Shown in pieces: positions 39,202 to 50,800 of a stretch of DNA of 64,000 nucleotides (position 1 is the stretch's first letter; the number at the start of each line of letters is the position of its first letter). Origin of the DNA: Fasciolopsis buskii. Taxonomy: Eukaryota > Platyhelminthes > Trematoda > Plagiorchiida > Fasciolidae. The position numbers and the translations under genes were made by a program. Below the pieces are notes generated by a model. The model saw only the letters and a program-made list of their open reading frames with translations, searched no databases and was not told the DNA's origin. The DNA lies in NCBI GenBank assembly GCA_008360955.1, contig LUCM01004688.1:42103-106102 (forward strand), read 5' to 3'.

Positions 39202-39684
39202 TTATTCATCATCTTCGCTGTCCTCCTCCTCGTCATCGTTGTCATCATCTTCACCATCATTATCTCCTCCACCATTTTCTATGTCATCCCATGGCCACTT
39301 TCCGGTCGTCATATACCGTTTCCAATCGGGCATCCAGCCCATTGCTCCAGTCACCTCATCCATGTCGAATAAGTCTGTCTGTTTGAATACAAAGCACACA
39401 GCGTCCGCTGTTAGCTTGCTAAATGCTTGCGAATCTCGGAACGTTACACCACGATAGACTTCCACTGGACAAATAAGGCAAAAATAGGTGATAAATTCGC
39501 ACACTGGTCGAGGCGCAGGTAATCCGGGCAGTACGGTTCGGATAATGCATTCAAACAGAAAGGAGTGGTACGGTTTCACGTAGGTTACAAGCCATTCGTC
39601 CAACCAAACGACAAAACGCCACGAACCTAACAGACAACATCCGCAACACATGTGCGCGACTAGTCGACGTTTTCCGTAGACCAC
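39202..39684 (-). CDS. Terminal exon of an acidic-tailed protein, family unknown
   Basis: A minus-strand frame of 160 codons with higher GC and balanced codon use ends at TAA (39202-39204). The first half is hydrophobic and cysteine-rich (AHMCCGCCLLGSWRFVVWLD); the middle contains TADAVCFVFKQTDLFDMDEV and RYMTTGKWPWDD; the last 22 residues are almost all Asp, Glu, Asn and Gly. A strong internal acceptor (TTTGCCTTATTTGTCCAG) at 39465 suggests the exon may be only 39202-39464 (87 codons, entry phase 1). A poly(A) signal lies at 38923-38928. The acidic tail suggests a charged binding tail. The family is not recognised. Confidence 0.55.
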   Translation of the reverse strand: MVYGKRRLVAHMCCGCCLLGSWRFVVWLDEWLVTYVKPYHSFLFECIIRTVLPGLPAPRPVCEFITYFCLICPVEVYRGVTFRDSQAFSKLTADAVCFVFKQTDLFDMDEVTGAMGWMPDWKRYMTTGKWPWDDIENGGGDNDGEDDDNDDEEEDSEDDE

Positions 39685-39990
39685 ATTTTTCGCTTAATTG
39701 GCTGTGAATGCGTAAAATTCGAGCGCTGCTGCGCCCAATCGATACCCTGATCTTGGCCGGTGCAGCACCAAAACCCACGTGAACTTGTCACGTGACCTTC
39801 AGAGCAAGTAGTCAGTTTAAACAATGCTAAAATGTTAACTGAAGTAGGGTACTGAAAACTGTAAACTTTCCAAATATTCACCATAACTTGTACCAGTATA
39901 TTTGTGGTTATGTCATTTAGTTCGAAGGCGAAGTGATGACATTATGAAATAACTTGTATCCATGACCGGAAGATGTCACGTCTTTTTCAG

Positions 39991-40205
39991 TCAATGTGGT
40001 TGGTAGCGAGCATAATGAAACACGACCTTTGAAAATACATGAACTCAACCCCATTCTATGTGAGGGTTACGAGCCTTGGCTGCCTCAGATGGCATCAGAA
40101 ATCGGACAGTCTGCAGTGTTAGCCAAATACCTCAAGCCGTATCACCTCAACTGGAAGAATATTGATGGTGCATCTAATGAAAGAGGGGCGATCTGTGAAG
40201 TCTAA
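39991..40205 (+). CDS. Possible terminal exon, family unknown
   Basis: A very good acceptor (CACGTCTTTTTCAG) ends at 39990. The exon enters in phase 1 and runs 70 codons to TAA at 40203-40205, with a coding-like composition: RPLKIHELNPILCEGYEPWL, then a helical block QMASEIGQSAVLAKYLKPYH. No family is recognised. It lies on the opposite strand from the terminal exon at 39202-39684, so upstream parts of that gene would have to overlap it. Confidence 0.4.
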
Positions 40206-40945
40206 GTTTGGTCTATTCACACTCAGTAGCAGCATATTCTGGGCTACTCAGAGCACGTTAGGACAATTTGGGCTTTCCCTCCAGTAACATTCCTTGACGC
40301 AATTGTTCCGGCAATCCGTAATTTATTTCAACCTATCCACATTCTTTAAAGAAGCTCATGCCTTATTACACTACTGAACTACGAGCTAAGATGTTCATCC
40401 TTCATTTCTTTCGTGGTTGGTGGAATACGTCCTGTTAGATAAGGGCAAGTCTTGTTCTACGGAGTTTGGAATTCTCAGCAATTCATTTTCCGTGAGGAAA
40501 TGAATTGTTGTCTTCTTTAGTAAGGGTTGCGCGTTGACTGCGCCGACATCTGCGATTTAAATCTGACCCGAGCTCAAGTGTGAACAAAAGGTGTACCGTA
40601 AGGAATCGAACGTCAGAATGATGAAAGACCACACCGATGGTGATTAGAGCCAAAAATGCAACAAACGGTTGCTCTTATACTGAGGAGTCTTTCAGGGTCA
40701 CTGATTCTCCACAGACTTTGTTGCAAGCTTGAAAGGTAGACTCACAGGGGACATGTCGAATTTCCGTCTGCATGGATCAAACCAACGCCTTTTGGGAGCT
40801 GCAAGGCAATGCAGAGACAATCTCACAAACATCTAATAAACGATATTTTGTTGTTCGCTGACCCTAGGTTACTTCTGTCTCTTACTAGCCTTATATCGAA
40901 TGGCTAGCAATAATTGCTAGTGTTTTTATTGGTTCCCAAATTTCT

Positions 40946-41018
40946 GGTCACGTGCCCTCAATGTGTACTTAGGCATGCATTCTAAGTGAACGTGTCAGTT
41001 TTCGATAAATCGACTTCC
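40946..41018 (+). repeat. Direct repeat, copy 1
   Basis: Shares TGTACTTAGGCATGCA... and TTCGATAAATCGACTTC with copy 2 at 41460-41535, about 80% identical, 514 bases apart and in the same orientation. The two copies bracket a gag relic. Confidence 0.7.
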
Positions 41019-41061
41019 CACCCCCAATGTTATTCCAACCAACCAGCTGTCAGACTTAAAA

Positions 41062-41457
41062 ATTTGGCTACGGTTGCGGGATAACCCGAACAGTCTCATT
41101 CAGTTAATTCAGTACCAACGAGAGCAAGAATTAGAAATAAATCTACTCGAGCTTATGGCTGAGAAAACCACGGCAATTTTGGTGATTATGTCTAAGAAGA
41201 TCTAGAAATCAGAACCCGGATTAAAGAAATCTATGGTCTTATCAAGTCAGTAATTTATTTATGATGTAGATAGCAGCATGGTCTTTGTATCGTGGTACAA
41301 ACGATGTGAAGAAAACTTTCTTGCGGGTTATCCCAATCCGGATGAGAGCAGGAAAGTTCATCTGATGAAGCATAAATTAGACGCTCAAAAACACGCTAGT
41401 TTAATTACATTCTGCCAAAGCAACCACGAGATCTCTATCTCAAGGACTGGTCCTTAG
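41062..41457 (+). pseudogene. Gypsy-type LTR retrotransposon gag relic
   Basis: One frame of 132 codons with two internal stops (near 41204 and 41252) contains LLELMAEKT, then FIYDVDSSMVFVSWYKRCEE and ESRKVHLMKHKLDAQKHASL. This is the fluke gypsy gag pattern: a polar N-terminus, a Y-D-x-D block, F-x-x-W-Y-x-R-x-E, and the V-x-L-x-x-x-K-L-D segment. No protease, RT or integrase was found nearby. It is a dead fragment, tightly flanked by direct repeats. Confidence 0.6.
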
Positions 41458-41459
41458 TT

Positions 41460-41535
41460 GGTCAATCGCGTGTCCCCATTGAGTACTTAGGCATGCAATT
41501 GAAGTGACCATGTCGATTTCCGATAAATCGACTTC
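41460..41535 (+). repeat. Direct repeat, copy 2
   Basis: Starts three bases after the gag relic stop and matches copy 1 at 40946-41018, including AGTACTTAGGCATGCA and CGATAAATCGACTTC. It could be an LTR remnant or part of an internal tandem array of the element. Confidence 0.7.
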
Positions 41536-42428
41536 TTAGCGCCGTTGTTCCTACCGTCCATCTCTTAGCTTTAACACAAGAACCTGATTGAGCTTTGCGG
41601 AAGCCACGGGTCCCTGTTCTTATACTTTCCTCCGGCCTTTGGCTGCAGCAATAAGGGCAAGCTGTGGAACAGTTCGTTTAGCTAAGATGTACATGAGAAA
41701 TGCGTCGAGCTTCAACCTGTTTTACTGTCATAGTTCCAATTCGGCCAGAGCATATGCCCAGTCTTTGCCACAATCCCCCGTATACAATGGACTGGGACAA
41801 GACTGTCTCTATAGAAAAATATGTTGCTTCTAAGCATTCAACTGAATGCTTCTGACTTGATTTCATGTTTTCTTTTGGTTTTTTGAAATCAGTTCATTCT
41901 AAAAAGTTCAAAGTCGTGCCCCGGTCGGGGTATCGCTTTCACTACAGCTGGTTCAAGCTTGCGGCAATCTCTAATCGGGCTGTCTCAGATGCGTAACTTT
42001 ACATCAATGCGACGATCTTCGGAACATCTTTTCTTCCTCAGTTGATATCGTCCCGTTGGGACTTACAAGTCCCTTTATTGCTCTACAGTCTTCCAACAGC
42101 CGTGACACCATTGCTGAAAAACTGCAAATTTCTCATTCAAATTATTCAACGGCAAGTAAAAGATTGCCATTTTATTCATTACTAAAACAGTTGCTGACGT
42201 ATTCAATCTAAGTGCTTCTTGCAGTGATCATCCGTTCAGAGTCATTCATCTCAAGATGGACAAACTGCGATTATCCACATCCTGGCCAGTTTTTCAAGTT
42301 AATTTTTAAGTTAATTATTTCAAGTTAATTTTGGATAGATTCTTTATCGACTAATTTCACTCTTTTGCAAAATTCCTTAATGTATCCAGCCTAAAGTAAA
42401 CTGATTTTGGCGGTGTAATTTCTCTTGG

Positions 42429-42562
42429 TCGGCGGTGGCCAAACAGATAGGTTCGTAGCGTTTGGACGTGAAGGTCGCGGGTTCGAATCCTCCCACTGCC
42501 GACCAGTTTCCCCAATTGTCAGCCCTAAAGGGAATAAAAGATCAAGAAAAAGATTCATGTGT
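42429..42562 (+). repeat. tRNA-derived SINE (copy A, best preserved)
   Basis: GTGGCCAAACAGATAGG (A box region) and a perfect B box GGTTCGAATCC (42480-42490) form an internal Pol III promoter, followed by CTCCCACTGCCGACC, a TTGTCAGCCCT segment and an AAAAGATCAAGAAAAAGA tail. Four other copies are in the window, one on the minus strand. Confidence 0.75.
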
Positions 42563-42569
42563 TGTTGCC

Positions 42570-43640
42570 AGAGATTATCTTGCGCTTACATTGCTTACCA
42601 TGATTGCGCATTGATCGCATGACCTTAAATGAAATTCGAATTCTGCGTATTAAAATTCTGTTATGTACAGTTCTTTACTAAGGTTAAACTTCTACTATTG
42701 TTACTCACCGAGACCGACGGCAGAGACTGCGCTTATCTCGATCCTAATTCGATTAAATTGACTACTACAAATGCATCAAGCATAAATTTCGTGAAATGCC
42801 TTTGAACTTCTATCAACAAACAGATTGATGGGCCAAGAGCAGTATGTTGTCTGCTGGGTAATTTACTCACCCTTTAGTAACTGAAGCATAAAAGTTCGTG
42901 CATAAATCAAACTCTTTAAACATGACCAACAGGGACTTATTATTGTGCTCGCACTTCGCAGCGATCAAGTGAAGTTAACCGGTACCACTGAAGCCTAATA
43001 AACGTAAAGGAGCAAATGAACAAGCGTAGCTTTTGAAATTCTTCTTATTTCTCTTGTTTAAAATGTTTGGGATATAGACCACGTTAGTGTTTCTTCAAAC
43101 AAATTATTCGTTATTTCGTTGAAAAACGTCTAAGCTTGCAGACTATTTTATGCGATGTACCAAATATCCAGTATCATTTTTCCAAATTTAGTGATTTATT
43201 ATTTCTGTTTTGGAAAAATCCTTCAATAGTTTTGCATGCATTGATATCCATCCGCGTCCGCGATCTAAGTAGCCATGAAAGAGATCTGATCCCGGTCCGC
43301 ATTCACTTAAAGATTCCCGCTTGACGAGCCTATGGTTGCTGTTTTAGAATGTTGGTGATCTGGTTTATTGCCTCTCAAAAACAACTCATCTTACAACTTT
43401 TCCGTCACCCATTCACACCCAAAGAATATGTGTATTCTCCGTCATGGCCGCTCAGATGGATAGTTATTCCCAAACTTTCTTTGCAGACCTGGATGCACAA
43501 ACGTTCGGATTAGGTTGGTGAAAATTTTCACTCAGCCGAGTATTCATGCCCTCGTCGCCCATATACTTGCTCCGAATTAGCACTCCCTGATCCGGTTGCT
43601 CGGCTCACCTGTAATCGTACTTCTGCTGTTCAGACAAATT
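42570..43640. other. No gene recognised
   Basis: No coding frame with splice support was seen. Confidence 0.35.
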
Positions 43641-43651
43641 CCGCCATCATT

Positions 43652-43861
43652 TCGAAGAATCTATGTAAAGGTCAACAGCCAACGTGGCAATGTGGGATGA
43701 GAAAATGTGCAGCGAACTTAGGTAAAATCGGTGGCTCACGTCTTCGTGGTTGGGGTCCGAAAGACTCGTCGACTTGCTGGCTGGAGACATTTAAGGATAG
43801 GGCAGTGAACCGTGAACAGTGGCGATGGCGTTGTCATTTTCTATCGAATCAGAATGATTGA
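43652..43861 (+). mobile_element. 3' end of a CR1-like LINE ORF2
   Basis: An open plus-strand frame of 69 codons ends at TGA (43859-43861) and carries SRLRGWGPKDSSTCWLETFK followed by N-R-E-Q-W-R. This is the C-terminus of fluke CR1-like LINEs, better preserved than the same region of the copy at 31.7 kb and from a different subfamily. Upstream the RT part is missing or scrambled. Confidence 0.75.
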
Positions 43862-44130
43862 GAACGTGCGTTTGTGCAGTTAGACTGTTTTCCGTGTGTT
43901 GACTGCAGCAGCATCTTATCTTTTCCCGCTTGTTTAGGTCCACTGCCTGCTCCCCTTGGATATTCACTCTTTATATAAACGTGTAACTCTGGGGGAAAAC
44001 GCAGCGGTCACAGAGGCTTGCCTTGCTGTTTAACGCTGAACGGTGATGATGTCGTCCCGTGAACAAATTCTTCAATTGATTGCAATGTTATCATCAAAAA
44101 GTCAGCAACTTTTGTCCCACTTTGCTTTCC
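43862..44130 (+). repeat. Probable LINE 3' UTR
   Basis: It directly follows the LINE stop codon. It contains TTATATAAACGTGTAAC and ends near a GTGAACAAATTCTTC segment. It is most simply read as the element's 3' UTR; the 3' boundary is uncertain. Confidence 0.4.
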
Positions 44131-44954
44131 GCTTCCTTCGTCATTTGAGTGCAATGTGCCACCTCACTTCTTCCGAGGGTCATAAACCATCTGTCTGTCT
44201 TTTCCTGACCCCTAGTAAATTATTTTCGAATCATCGAAACATTCACCCTATGCCGTTTCACTAACTGCTCGGACTGACAATAACAATGGAAATTTATTCT
44301 TCACCGTATCATCCACCATCGTCTCTTAATTGTGTTTGCTCCCCTTGATCATCGCTCCCCAATTTTTCCCGTTTATTCATGTGTCCAGCCAAAAGGCAAT
44401 CGAAGGGCTTAGCTGCTAGTTTCTCTCACCTTTCCCTCTGCCCCACCCTTCTGATTGGTCCGTTCTCAGTGTTCCCGATTTGAAGCTTATTGCGGCTTGA
44501 CTCGGAATCGTGATTGCACCTAGTTCATCGGTGCTGTTCGGTGAGCTGTTCATTGTGCATTGCTTTTTGCTTTGGTCGTGCTCGTCCACAATTTCGAGGT
44601 GTGTCAGTGAAGTTCATTCTATTCCGTTTCCTAATAGTACGCATCGTTTACCCATATGGTTCTTTGGTCAGGATACACAGTGCGCGGTCAGCCAGTCATT
44701 CATAAATGAACTGTCTAATGGCGATGAACCATATTGATTTACCCAATTTTGACATTCCAGCAGCCGACCGATTTTTCTGAACTGCGGCATTGTTTATTTT
44801 GCTGATCTATACTGGCCTTCAACCAAAAATAGGCAAACAAACGTGTGGTGTATTGGATATCGGCAATACCATTTATGCGGGACTTGCTGTCTCAACGTTA
44901 ACGCGAAATCAGGGTGGGTGCCAGCAGTCTCGTAGCTCTGGTCCGGTAGTAGTT

Positions 44955-44955
<1 letters not shown>

Positions 44956-44993
<38 letters not shown>
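44956..44993. repeat. (TA)n microsatellite
   Basis: About 38 bases of perfect TA dinucleotide, directly adjacent to a hammerhead-like sequence. Confidence 0.9.
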
Positions 44994-44995
<2 letters not shown>

Positions 44996-45110
44996 AAGCA
45001 CTGACGAAGTCACCTCGATAGGTGATGATACGTTTGCAATCAAATTGCCCAGCTCAGCGGACAAACCAGTACCATCCTGTTGAACCTGAGCTACGAGAAA
45101 GAACATCATT
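44994..45110 (+). ncRNA. Hammerhead ribozyme relic of a Penelope-like element
   Basis: CTGACGA at 45001-45007 (core 1) is followed by a six-pair stem II, GTCACC (45009-45014) with GGTGAT (45021-45026, one G.U pair), and then GATAC where an active core needs GAAAC. A GCAAT/ATTGC stem and an AGCTCAG...CTGAGCT stem follow. Penelope-like retroelements carry hammerheads in their LTR-like ends and often sit at TA-rich sites. The A-to-T change in the core should kill cleavage. Confidence 0.5.
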
Positions 45111-45828
45111 CTCTAACCTCCTATGTATATGTATATAAATGTATGAATCTTGCTTGCATGACGAAAGCATGGATAGACCAGGAATGCAATCAACGTTCAG
45201 GAATTGGAAGAAGAGTATGGGGCATGCTTGCCTATCGAATGACAATAACAGCAAAACCGGTTGTATGCTTCCAGGAGCTTTGACTTTTATTTACACACTA
45301 CTGACTAATATATATGATCAGAAAATTCAGCATATATATAAAGGGCAAGAGAGTACCATTGGGATATTAGGGGCGAGCATCATGATTCTGCAGTTTTCAA
45401 AATGACTTTTACCAACACTGAACTGCTGGGTGAAGTAATCGCATGAGGAAATCCCCTTCTGGTCACACTAATTTGTGATTGTTTTTTTTTTTGGATGACT
45501 GTATATACTGCACAAATGCAATTAAGTCAGCACCACCGTCTGTAGCCGATCACATCTAACATTATTTTATAAAGCAATCGACAATATTATTAAAAGCCTA
45601 AATTAAACTCAAAGTTTGAACTGAAGTCCCAACGGAAAGAGTCACGGCTTGACTACGCAACCTGATTTCATTTATAAAATCAGTAGGAAAATTACTAAAT
45701 CATCCAACCACTTTGTGCGGTTATTAAAATTAATAGTGCGAAATATCTAAATACGTAATTTCACCTGTTTTTGTCTGCTAACAAAAATGAAGTATGGGGA
45801 AAACTAGAGGACATTACCGCAAAAGTAT

Positions 45829-46224
45829 TTAACATATTTGCCCGGGGTTGTTGTGCGACTGACTCAAGTTATCGCGAAGTGGAACTGTCCCAGCGCAGCT
45901 GGTGGGCTTGATATTTGTCGGATTATGAAACGCATCATTGTTGGATGGGAACTGTTTCCGGGACTGCCTCACGAGTGAGCAGTCTCGCTCAATAGTCGTC
46001 TCCTGTGACACACGCCGACGTGGGAATTGAATATGATGCCGTCTCAGCTGTTCACTTAATGTCAGTGCAAGGAAAGACGTTAAGGTGGCAATTAATAAGG
46101 GAAGTGACTGATTGTCTTGAAGAACACAAAGACAGAAATTTAATGTGGCCGGAAGCCCGTTAAGATTAGTAATCATCATGGACATTTGCAATGTTAACGC
46201 ACTATGGCCCTCTGTGTGCTGCAT
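45829..46224 (-). CDS. Unsupported open frame, possible membrane segments
   Basis: A 131-codon minus-strand frame with a hydrophobic first half (LPATLNFCLCVLQ, LPLLIATLTSFLALTL) and a polar tail. The acceptor before it is weak, and a frame of this length is expected by chance in this window. Listed for completeness only. Confidence 0.2.
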   Translation of the reverse strand: MQHTEGHSALTLQMSMMITNLNGLPATLNFCLCVLQDNQSLPLLIATLTSFLALTLSEQLRRHHIQFPRRRVSQETTIERDCSLVRQSRKQFPSNNDAFHNPTNIKPTSCAGTVPLRDNLSQSHNNPGQIC

Positions 46225-46814
46225 TCTACGGTTACATTCATCTCCTCAAAGGGACTAATTTGGTGGTACAGCGGGACTAAACGGAGTAATTGGGTTGTAT
46301 TCATGAGATACAGGATAAGAACTTCCCATAATGAGAGTGGATGAATCAATGTAGTCATTTTAATTTAAAAGACTAGCTTCATGAAGGCTAGCAGCCCTAA
46401 ACGAATCCCCGGGTTAGTAGTCACTAGGATCGGCAAACATGCATTCCTCCAACCTATGATATTTTATTTTGTGATTCACATCGCATTTTGTTCAGGTCTG
46501 ACACCTAGAACGATGTGATACATAGGAAAAGGTCAAACAACGGAACCGATCGATTTTCACTAGGTCAAGATTTGCAAAACAGTCAAAACGAAGCCACATG
46601 GGTTTTCTGGATGGCAGACAACCAGATTTTGGTAATTTCGGTCTCCGATTATGCTGATTAATCATTTGAGGTAATCAGTTGTAGATTCTATCCCATTAGA
46701 ATCCTATCCTAATTTCACAGTTCACTTCTGACACGAGACAATCCACCGAGAACAATTCAAACCCCATAATCTGCCTGACCAGGACAAAATGTTTCCACGT
46801 AGACCTTGGTGTAC

Positions 46815-46907
46815 GGGAAAACTGAAAACAACCGGGATGTAGGACAGCCTTGTCTCACGCCACCGGAAATGGTGAAGAATGAGAAAACTTGACAATGAAC
46901 GCCACAC
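46815..46907 (-). mobile_element. LINE reverse transcriptase fragment
   Basis: On the minus strand one frame reads FSFFTISGGVRQGCPTSRLF. G-V-R-Q-G-C-P is the conserved block preceding the YADD motif in non-LTR reverse transcriptases. The flanks are too decayed to follow, and no YADD is visible downstream. Confidence 0.6.
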
Positions 46908-46909
46908 TA

Positions 46910-47310
46910 AAATAAGAAATGACAGTTCAATTCCATAACTTCCATTTAATCTGCCCTAATAAACTATGACATAGAGTAGCTCTGTCGCGAAGTTGAAGGC
47001 ATCACCTATCGTGCACTGAAAAGACTAAAACTTTTTTATAAGAGGGATTGAATATTTGATCAATCTATCTGCGTCTGTTTGAAAATCCAGCCTGTTACGT
47101 GCGAGGCTGTTCTTTACTCCGAAGGCGTTCAATCCTATAGGAAAATAGAACCGAGCTAAATATCGTGAATTTCAAACGAAACTGCAAAATGAGTGATTGT
47201 AATATCCTAGAGAGAGATCTGTTGAAATGAGCCGCTGGAGTTAGACCAGAACTGTCGGAGGAACTGACGTTGATGGTCAGCTGAGAGGTCCTTTAGGATT
47301 TTTCAACCAG
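46910..47310. other. No gene recognised
   Basis: This probably continues the decayed LINE, but no motif could be followed. Confidence 0.3.
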
Positions 47311-47315
47311 TGTAA

Positions 47316-47861
47316 ATGAGGCTGTTGCTGGTTGTAAATGAACGATCCATTAACTTTTCAGATAGTTTCACCGACACCAAAGGACATTCTAAGGAGGGGT
47401 CTGAATATATGAAGCAGGTTACGGGGACTCACGAAAGCAGCCAGATTTTGCAGTCCAAATTTATATTTGCATCGCATTTGCCTCGTGAACTTGGTCCTAT
47501 TTCATTTTCATTCTCTCTGCTACAGGAGACTGCTGGAATTACCCCGAGAAGACATGTCGAATCAATGTGTCAAAACATTACGAGTCAAGCTACAAACCAC
47601 CGCACTAACCGTATGCAAGGCAGTCATTTTGAGGACCAAAAGTTCCGATTTTATTGTGCAGGATTAATTCTAGCCTTTCAGAAGGCTTGTTGCGCGAATT
47701 TCCGATGCTGGTCAGTTGAAAAAGTCTGTCTCGCCAATCAGAGTCTTATGTCTGGGGAAGCCACCGAAGCACACGAACCGTTTTGCTCCGACCACTGTCG
47801 GCTCGCGATCAAGTCTAGTACCACAGAACTATCAGCTGTCAATTTATTACAAGGTGATTAA
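47316..47861 (+). CDS. Long open frame, status uncertain
   Basis: A 181-codon frame, the longest in the window apart from the trinucleotide repeat, with a polar, unremarkable composition and no recognised domain. Inside it, a very strong acceptor (TTTTCATTCTCTCTGCTACAG) ends at 47526. The frame best suited to that acceptor is a different one, ending at a stop near 47667 after a helical segment (RLLELPREDMSNQCVKTLRV). Either a terminal exon starts at 47527, or the long frame is chance. Confidence 0.3.
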   Translation: MRLLLVVNERSINFSDSFTDTKGHSKEGSEYMKQVTGTHESSQILQSKFIFASHLPRELGPISFSFSLLQETAGITPRRHVESMCQNITSQATNHRTNRMQGSHFEDQKFRFYCAGLILAFQKACCANFRCWSVEKVCLANQSLMSGEATEAHEPFCSDHCRLAIKSSTTELSAVNLLQGD

Positions 47862-47869
47862 TGTATGAA

Positions 47870-50800
47870 CCAGCCAGGTGAGATGTGGCGTGCCGATAAT
47901 TGGTACATCTGAGATTACAAAAATCGATGTTCAGATGACGGAACCAATAACTGACCGATGTTTTTATACGACAGTTGTATTAACCAGGAACGTCTCCAAA
48001 AAGAGAGCAAATGGATATATTCGATATGAACTACTGCTAAAATCCCAATACTATCCTGTTTCACCTAGCGCAGAAGATAATGGGTCATCTATAATAGTAT
48101 TCATTGATTGCAATGAAGCCACATTTCTTCGTTGAGCATTCGGGAATAACAAACAAAAGGCTGCTGTTAGGCCAGCGACTGACTGCTTTGCAGATGATTC
48201 TAAACTTCACCGGAGAGCTGTTAATTTAGATGAAGCCAGACGGAGCTAAATTGGACCTCTTCCCGACAACGATGGCTAGAAACCTCAGTCTTGGGATCCC
48301 AAGTGGACACCGAGAAAAACTATTCAGGGGCATGAGAAAGTCGTCAAATGGATATTAGATCTTGACTCTTGAATAACCGCTTCTTAGACATGACACTTAT
48401 TAATGCAAATGACCTCAAAGGGTGCGATAAACACCTGTTTCTTTATACACATTGGCGGTCGTACTTTAATTGTTGTTCATCTTATTAGCTTATCCAAAGA
48501 AAGCTCCACCGTTGATAACACTGAGCTTTTTCAAACTATCCACCGGACAGCCTTCGTACAAGACAATCATTGGTCCCAGCAAAATTCAAGAACTCATTGA
48601 TCGATTTCGTCAAAGAACTACGTAAACCATGAAAATAAAGCTGAGGAGGTAGGTCCTAGTTGTGTGGTCCTGCAGGCAGAATTCTAACTTAATTTGGAAT
48701 TTCTGCCAACTGGTGTAAATCCGAGACTAGCCAAACTCGCACTCGCCTAAAAAGTTGGACAGAATTGATGGTGCGTTTTCAATCCACCAACTACTCGTAA
48801 GTGGTATAAAGCAAGCCTGACCAAAATTACAGTGATCTTTCAGAACATCCAGACTGGTACTTTTCATCGAATTCCCTAGTTTTTGTGGCAGATAGTTAGG
48901 TCCTTTCAGTCCTCCGTTAACTCTGAGTGAGTTCCTAAAGTTTAGTAATAAAAACACTTTGCCGGAGAGATAGCTGAACGGAAATATTGGTGAAAGACTT
49001 CATCAGTGAATTGCCAATAAATAAATACAACTAAATAAAAGCACTGACTTGAGAGGATAGCCTAGTTTGGAAAAAACCGAGCAGTCCTAAATCAACACAG
49101 TTAGCACGGCTTTATGTGACTTTATTTACAGGAATATTTTAACATACACGTTAGAGCTATTCACAGTCATGATACTTCTTCTCTCCTAGTCACTGTGTAC
49201 AGAACACTGAGTGAAAGAATGGAAATTACCCTGAAAATACACGTTGGAGTTACCAGCCTTCCGACCAACAGGGAAGTTAGTATATCCTGCTAATCAATGC
49301 AATAATGATGTATGCTACCGTGAGCCAGATCGCCCCATCACGTCATCGAGACCTTTAATGAAAATCAAAATTTTGCACCATTCTACCATCCAATCGTCAG
49401 TCTACATGTGACTTGATTCATCCAGTGAGATTCGTCCACTACGATGGATAATTAATGAAAACTACCTGCAGGTACCCAATGGTTCCTATTGCCCATACTG
49501 ATACCTATCTTTCTCATTTAGCTGGATTGTACTTCCCTACTTGCTAGTGGTTATATCTGGCCGGGAACTGGACGACCCAGAATCGATCGGGATAATCCAA
49601 TCTCTTCCGTCATTTGAAAAACAACTTGGGTTTGCTTTTTTCCGCAGAGTTTGGCAAATACATAACAGCCCTCAATAATCACTCAAATTTATCTCGACGG
49701 GTTTCACCATTTGCATTTGGATGTAAGGTACGGTCTTACGTAGTAGCCGAAAACGGATGCTTAGGACCATTTATTTTTCTGGCAACTGCAAGTTACTTAC
49801 GTTTTGGTCAGGCTTATAACCAGACAGCTTCAAGAATGAAAGCAAAATTTGGGTTTAGGTGTCACAAGCTCCTAAATAGCCTGGTGAGCCCCAAAACAAA
49901 ATGATGGTTTTTACTTTTACAGCAGGTTTCTCGTTCTTGCCGACAGGGAATGAGTACAGTGGAGTTGACAATTAATAAATCAGAATCACGTAACCAAGGT
50001 GCATGGGTAAATAACTTTTTGCAGTTTCAGAGATGATCACCATTGTGCAAGAAAGAGCCTTTCATCGAAGTTGGGCCCTTACATCCTGGTTTGATAGCCT
50101 AGTCGGAACTAGGCACAAGACCACATTCCCAAAGAAACATGAGTTTGCGGTCCATAATCTGTGGGGTAAGTTTTGACCTTTGGCTCTTGAACTGCTGGAA
50201 AACACTGCAGATATCCGATGGTTGCCATTTGTGCGTGCTAGAAGTTGATGCCGTGCCCAATTTCCAAAGGTGGTAATCCGTCAAGCTGTCGGTAGGTGAC
50301 AACGAATAGAAAAGTGCAGGACAGACAAATTAAACCAGTGGATCTAGAGTAATTCATTTATACCAGAATCTATAGTCAAAATATGTAATCATATATCGGG
50401 TGATAGGAAAAGGAATATATGTAGTAGTCAAACAGGAGTAATTGCTTCAGAAAATTTCCACAAATTCTATTTGGTTTCATCTGCCCCAGTTAGTGCACCT
50501 TCTTTAACCCTTCCGAGATTCGGAACGAGGTTTCTATGATCTGTAGATAAGTTGGAGCGGATGTCCAATAGAGCGAACCAAACATTAGAGAAACACGTTA
50601 AGGGAAAGGTGCATGGGGACAGGGCTTGGAATTAGATCGACTGTACACTCGAGATCAAGTAAGGAATCAACCAGACATCCTAGTTCGCAGATGGATTGAA
50701 GGTGGCCTGATTTTGTGGCATGCTCCAAGGACAGTAATAGCCAAGTTCGATATGAAGAACAAAGAGTAGACAATTAGTTTGTTAGAACGGGACCAATCGA

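Noticed and set aside
42429..42500. A true tRNA gene
   Set aside because: The promoter boxes are good but the acceptor and anticodon arms do not fold, and the same sequence recurs with a common body and A-rich tail.
44043..44264. Frame starting MMSSREQILQLIAMLSSKSQ, similar to a gypsy gag N-terminus, downstream of a TATA-like sequence
   Set aside because: It begins only 180 bases after the stop of a LINE ORF2, and the preceding sequence fits a LINE 3' UTR. The frame decays at once and no W-Y-x-R-x-E block follows.
46722..46907. The 61-residue minus-strand ORF as a gene
   Set aside because: The informative frame is a different one and carries the reverse transcriptase G-V-R-Q-G-C-P block, so this is LINE debris.
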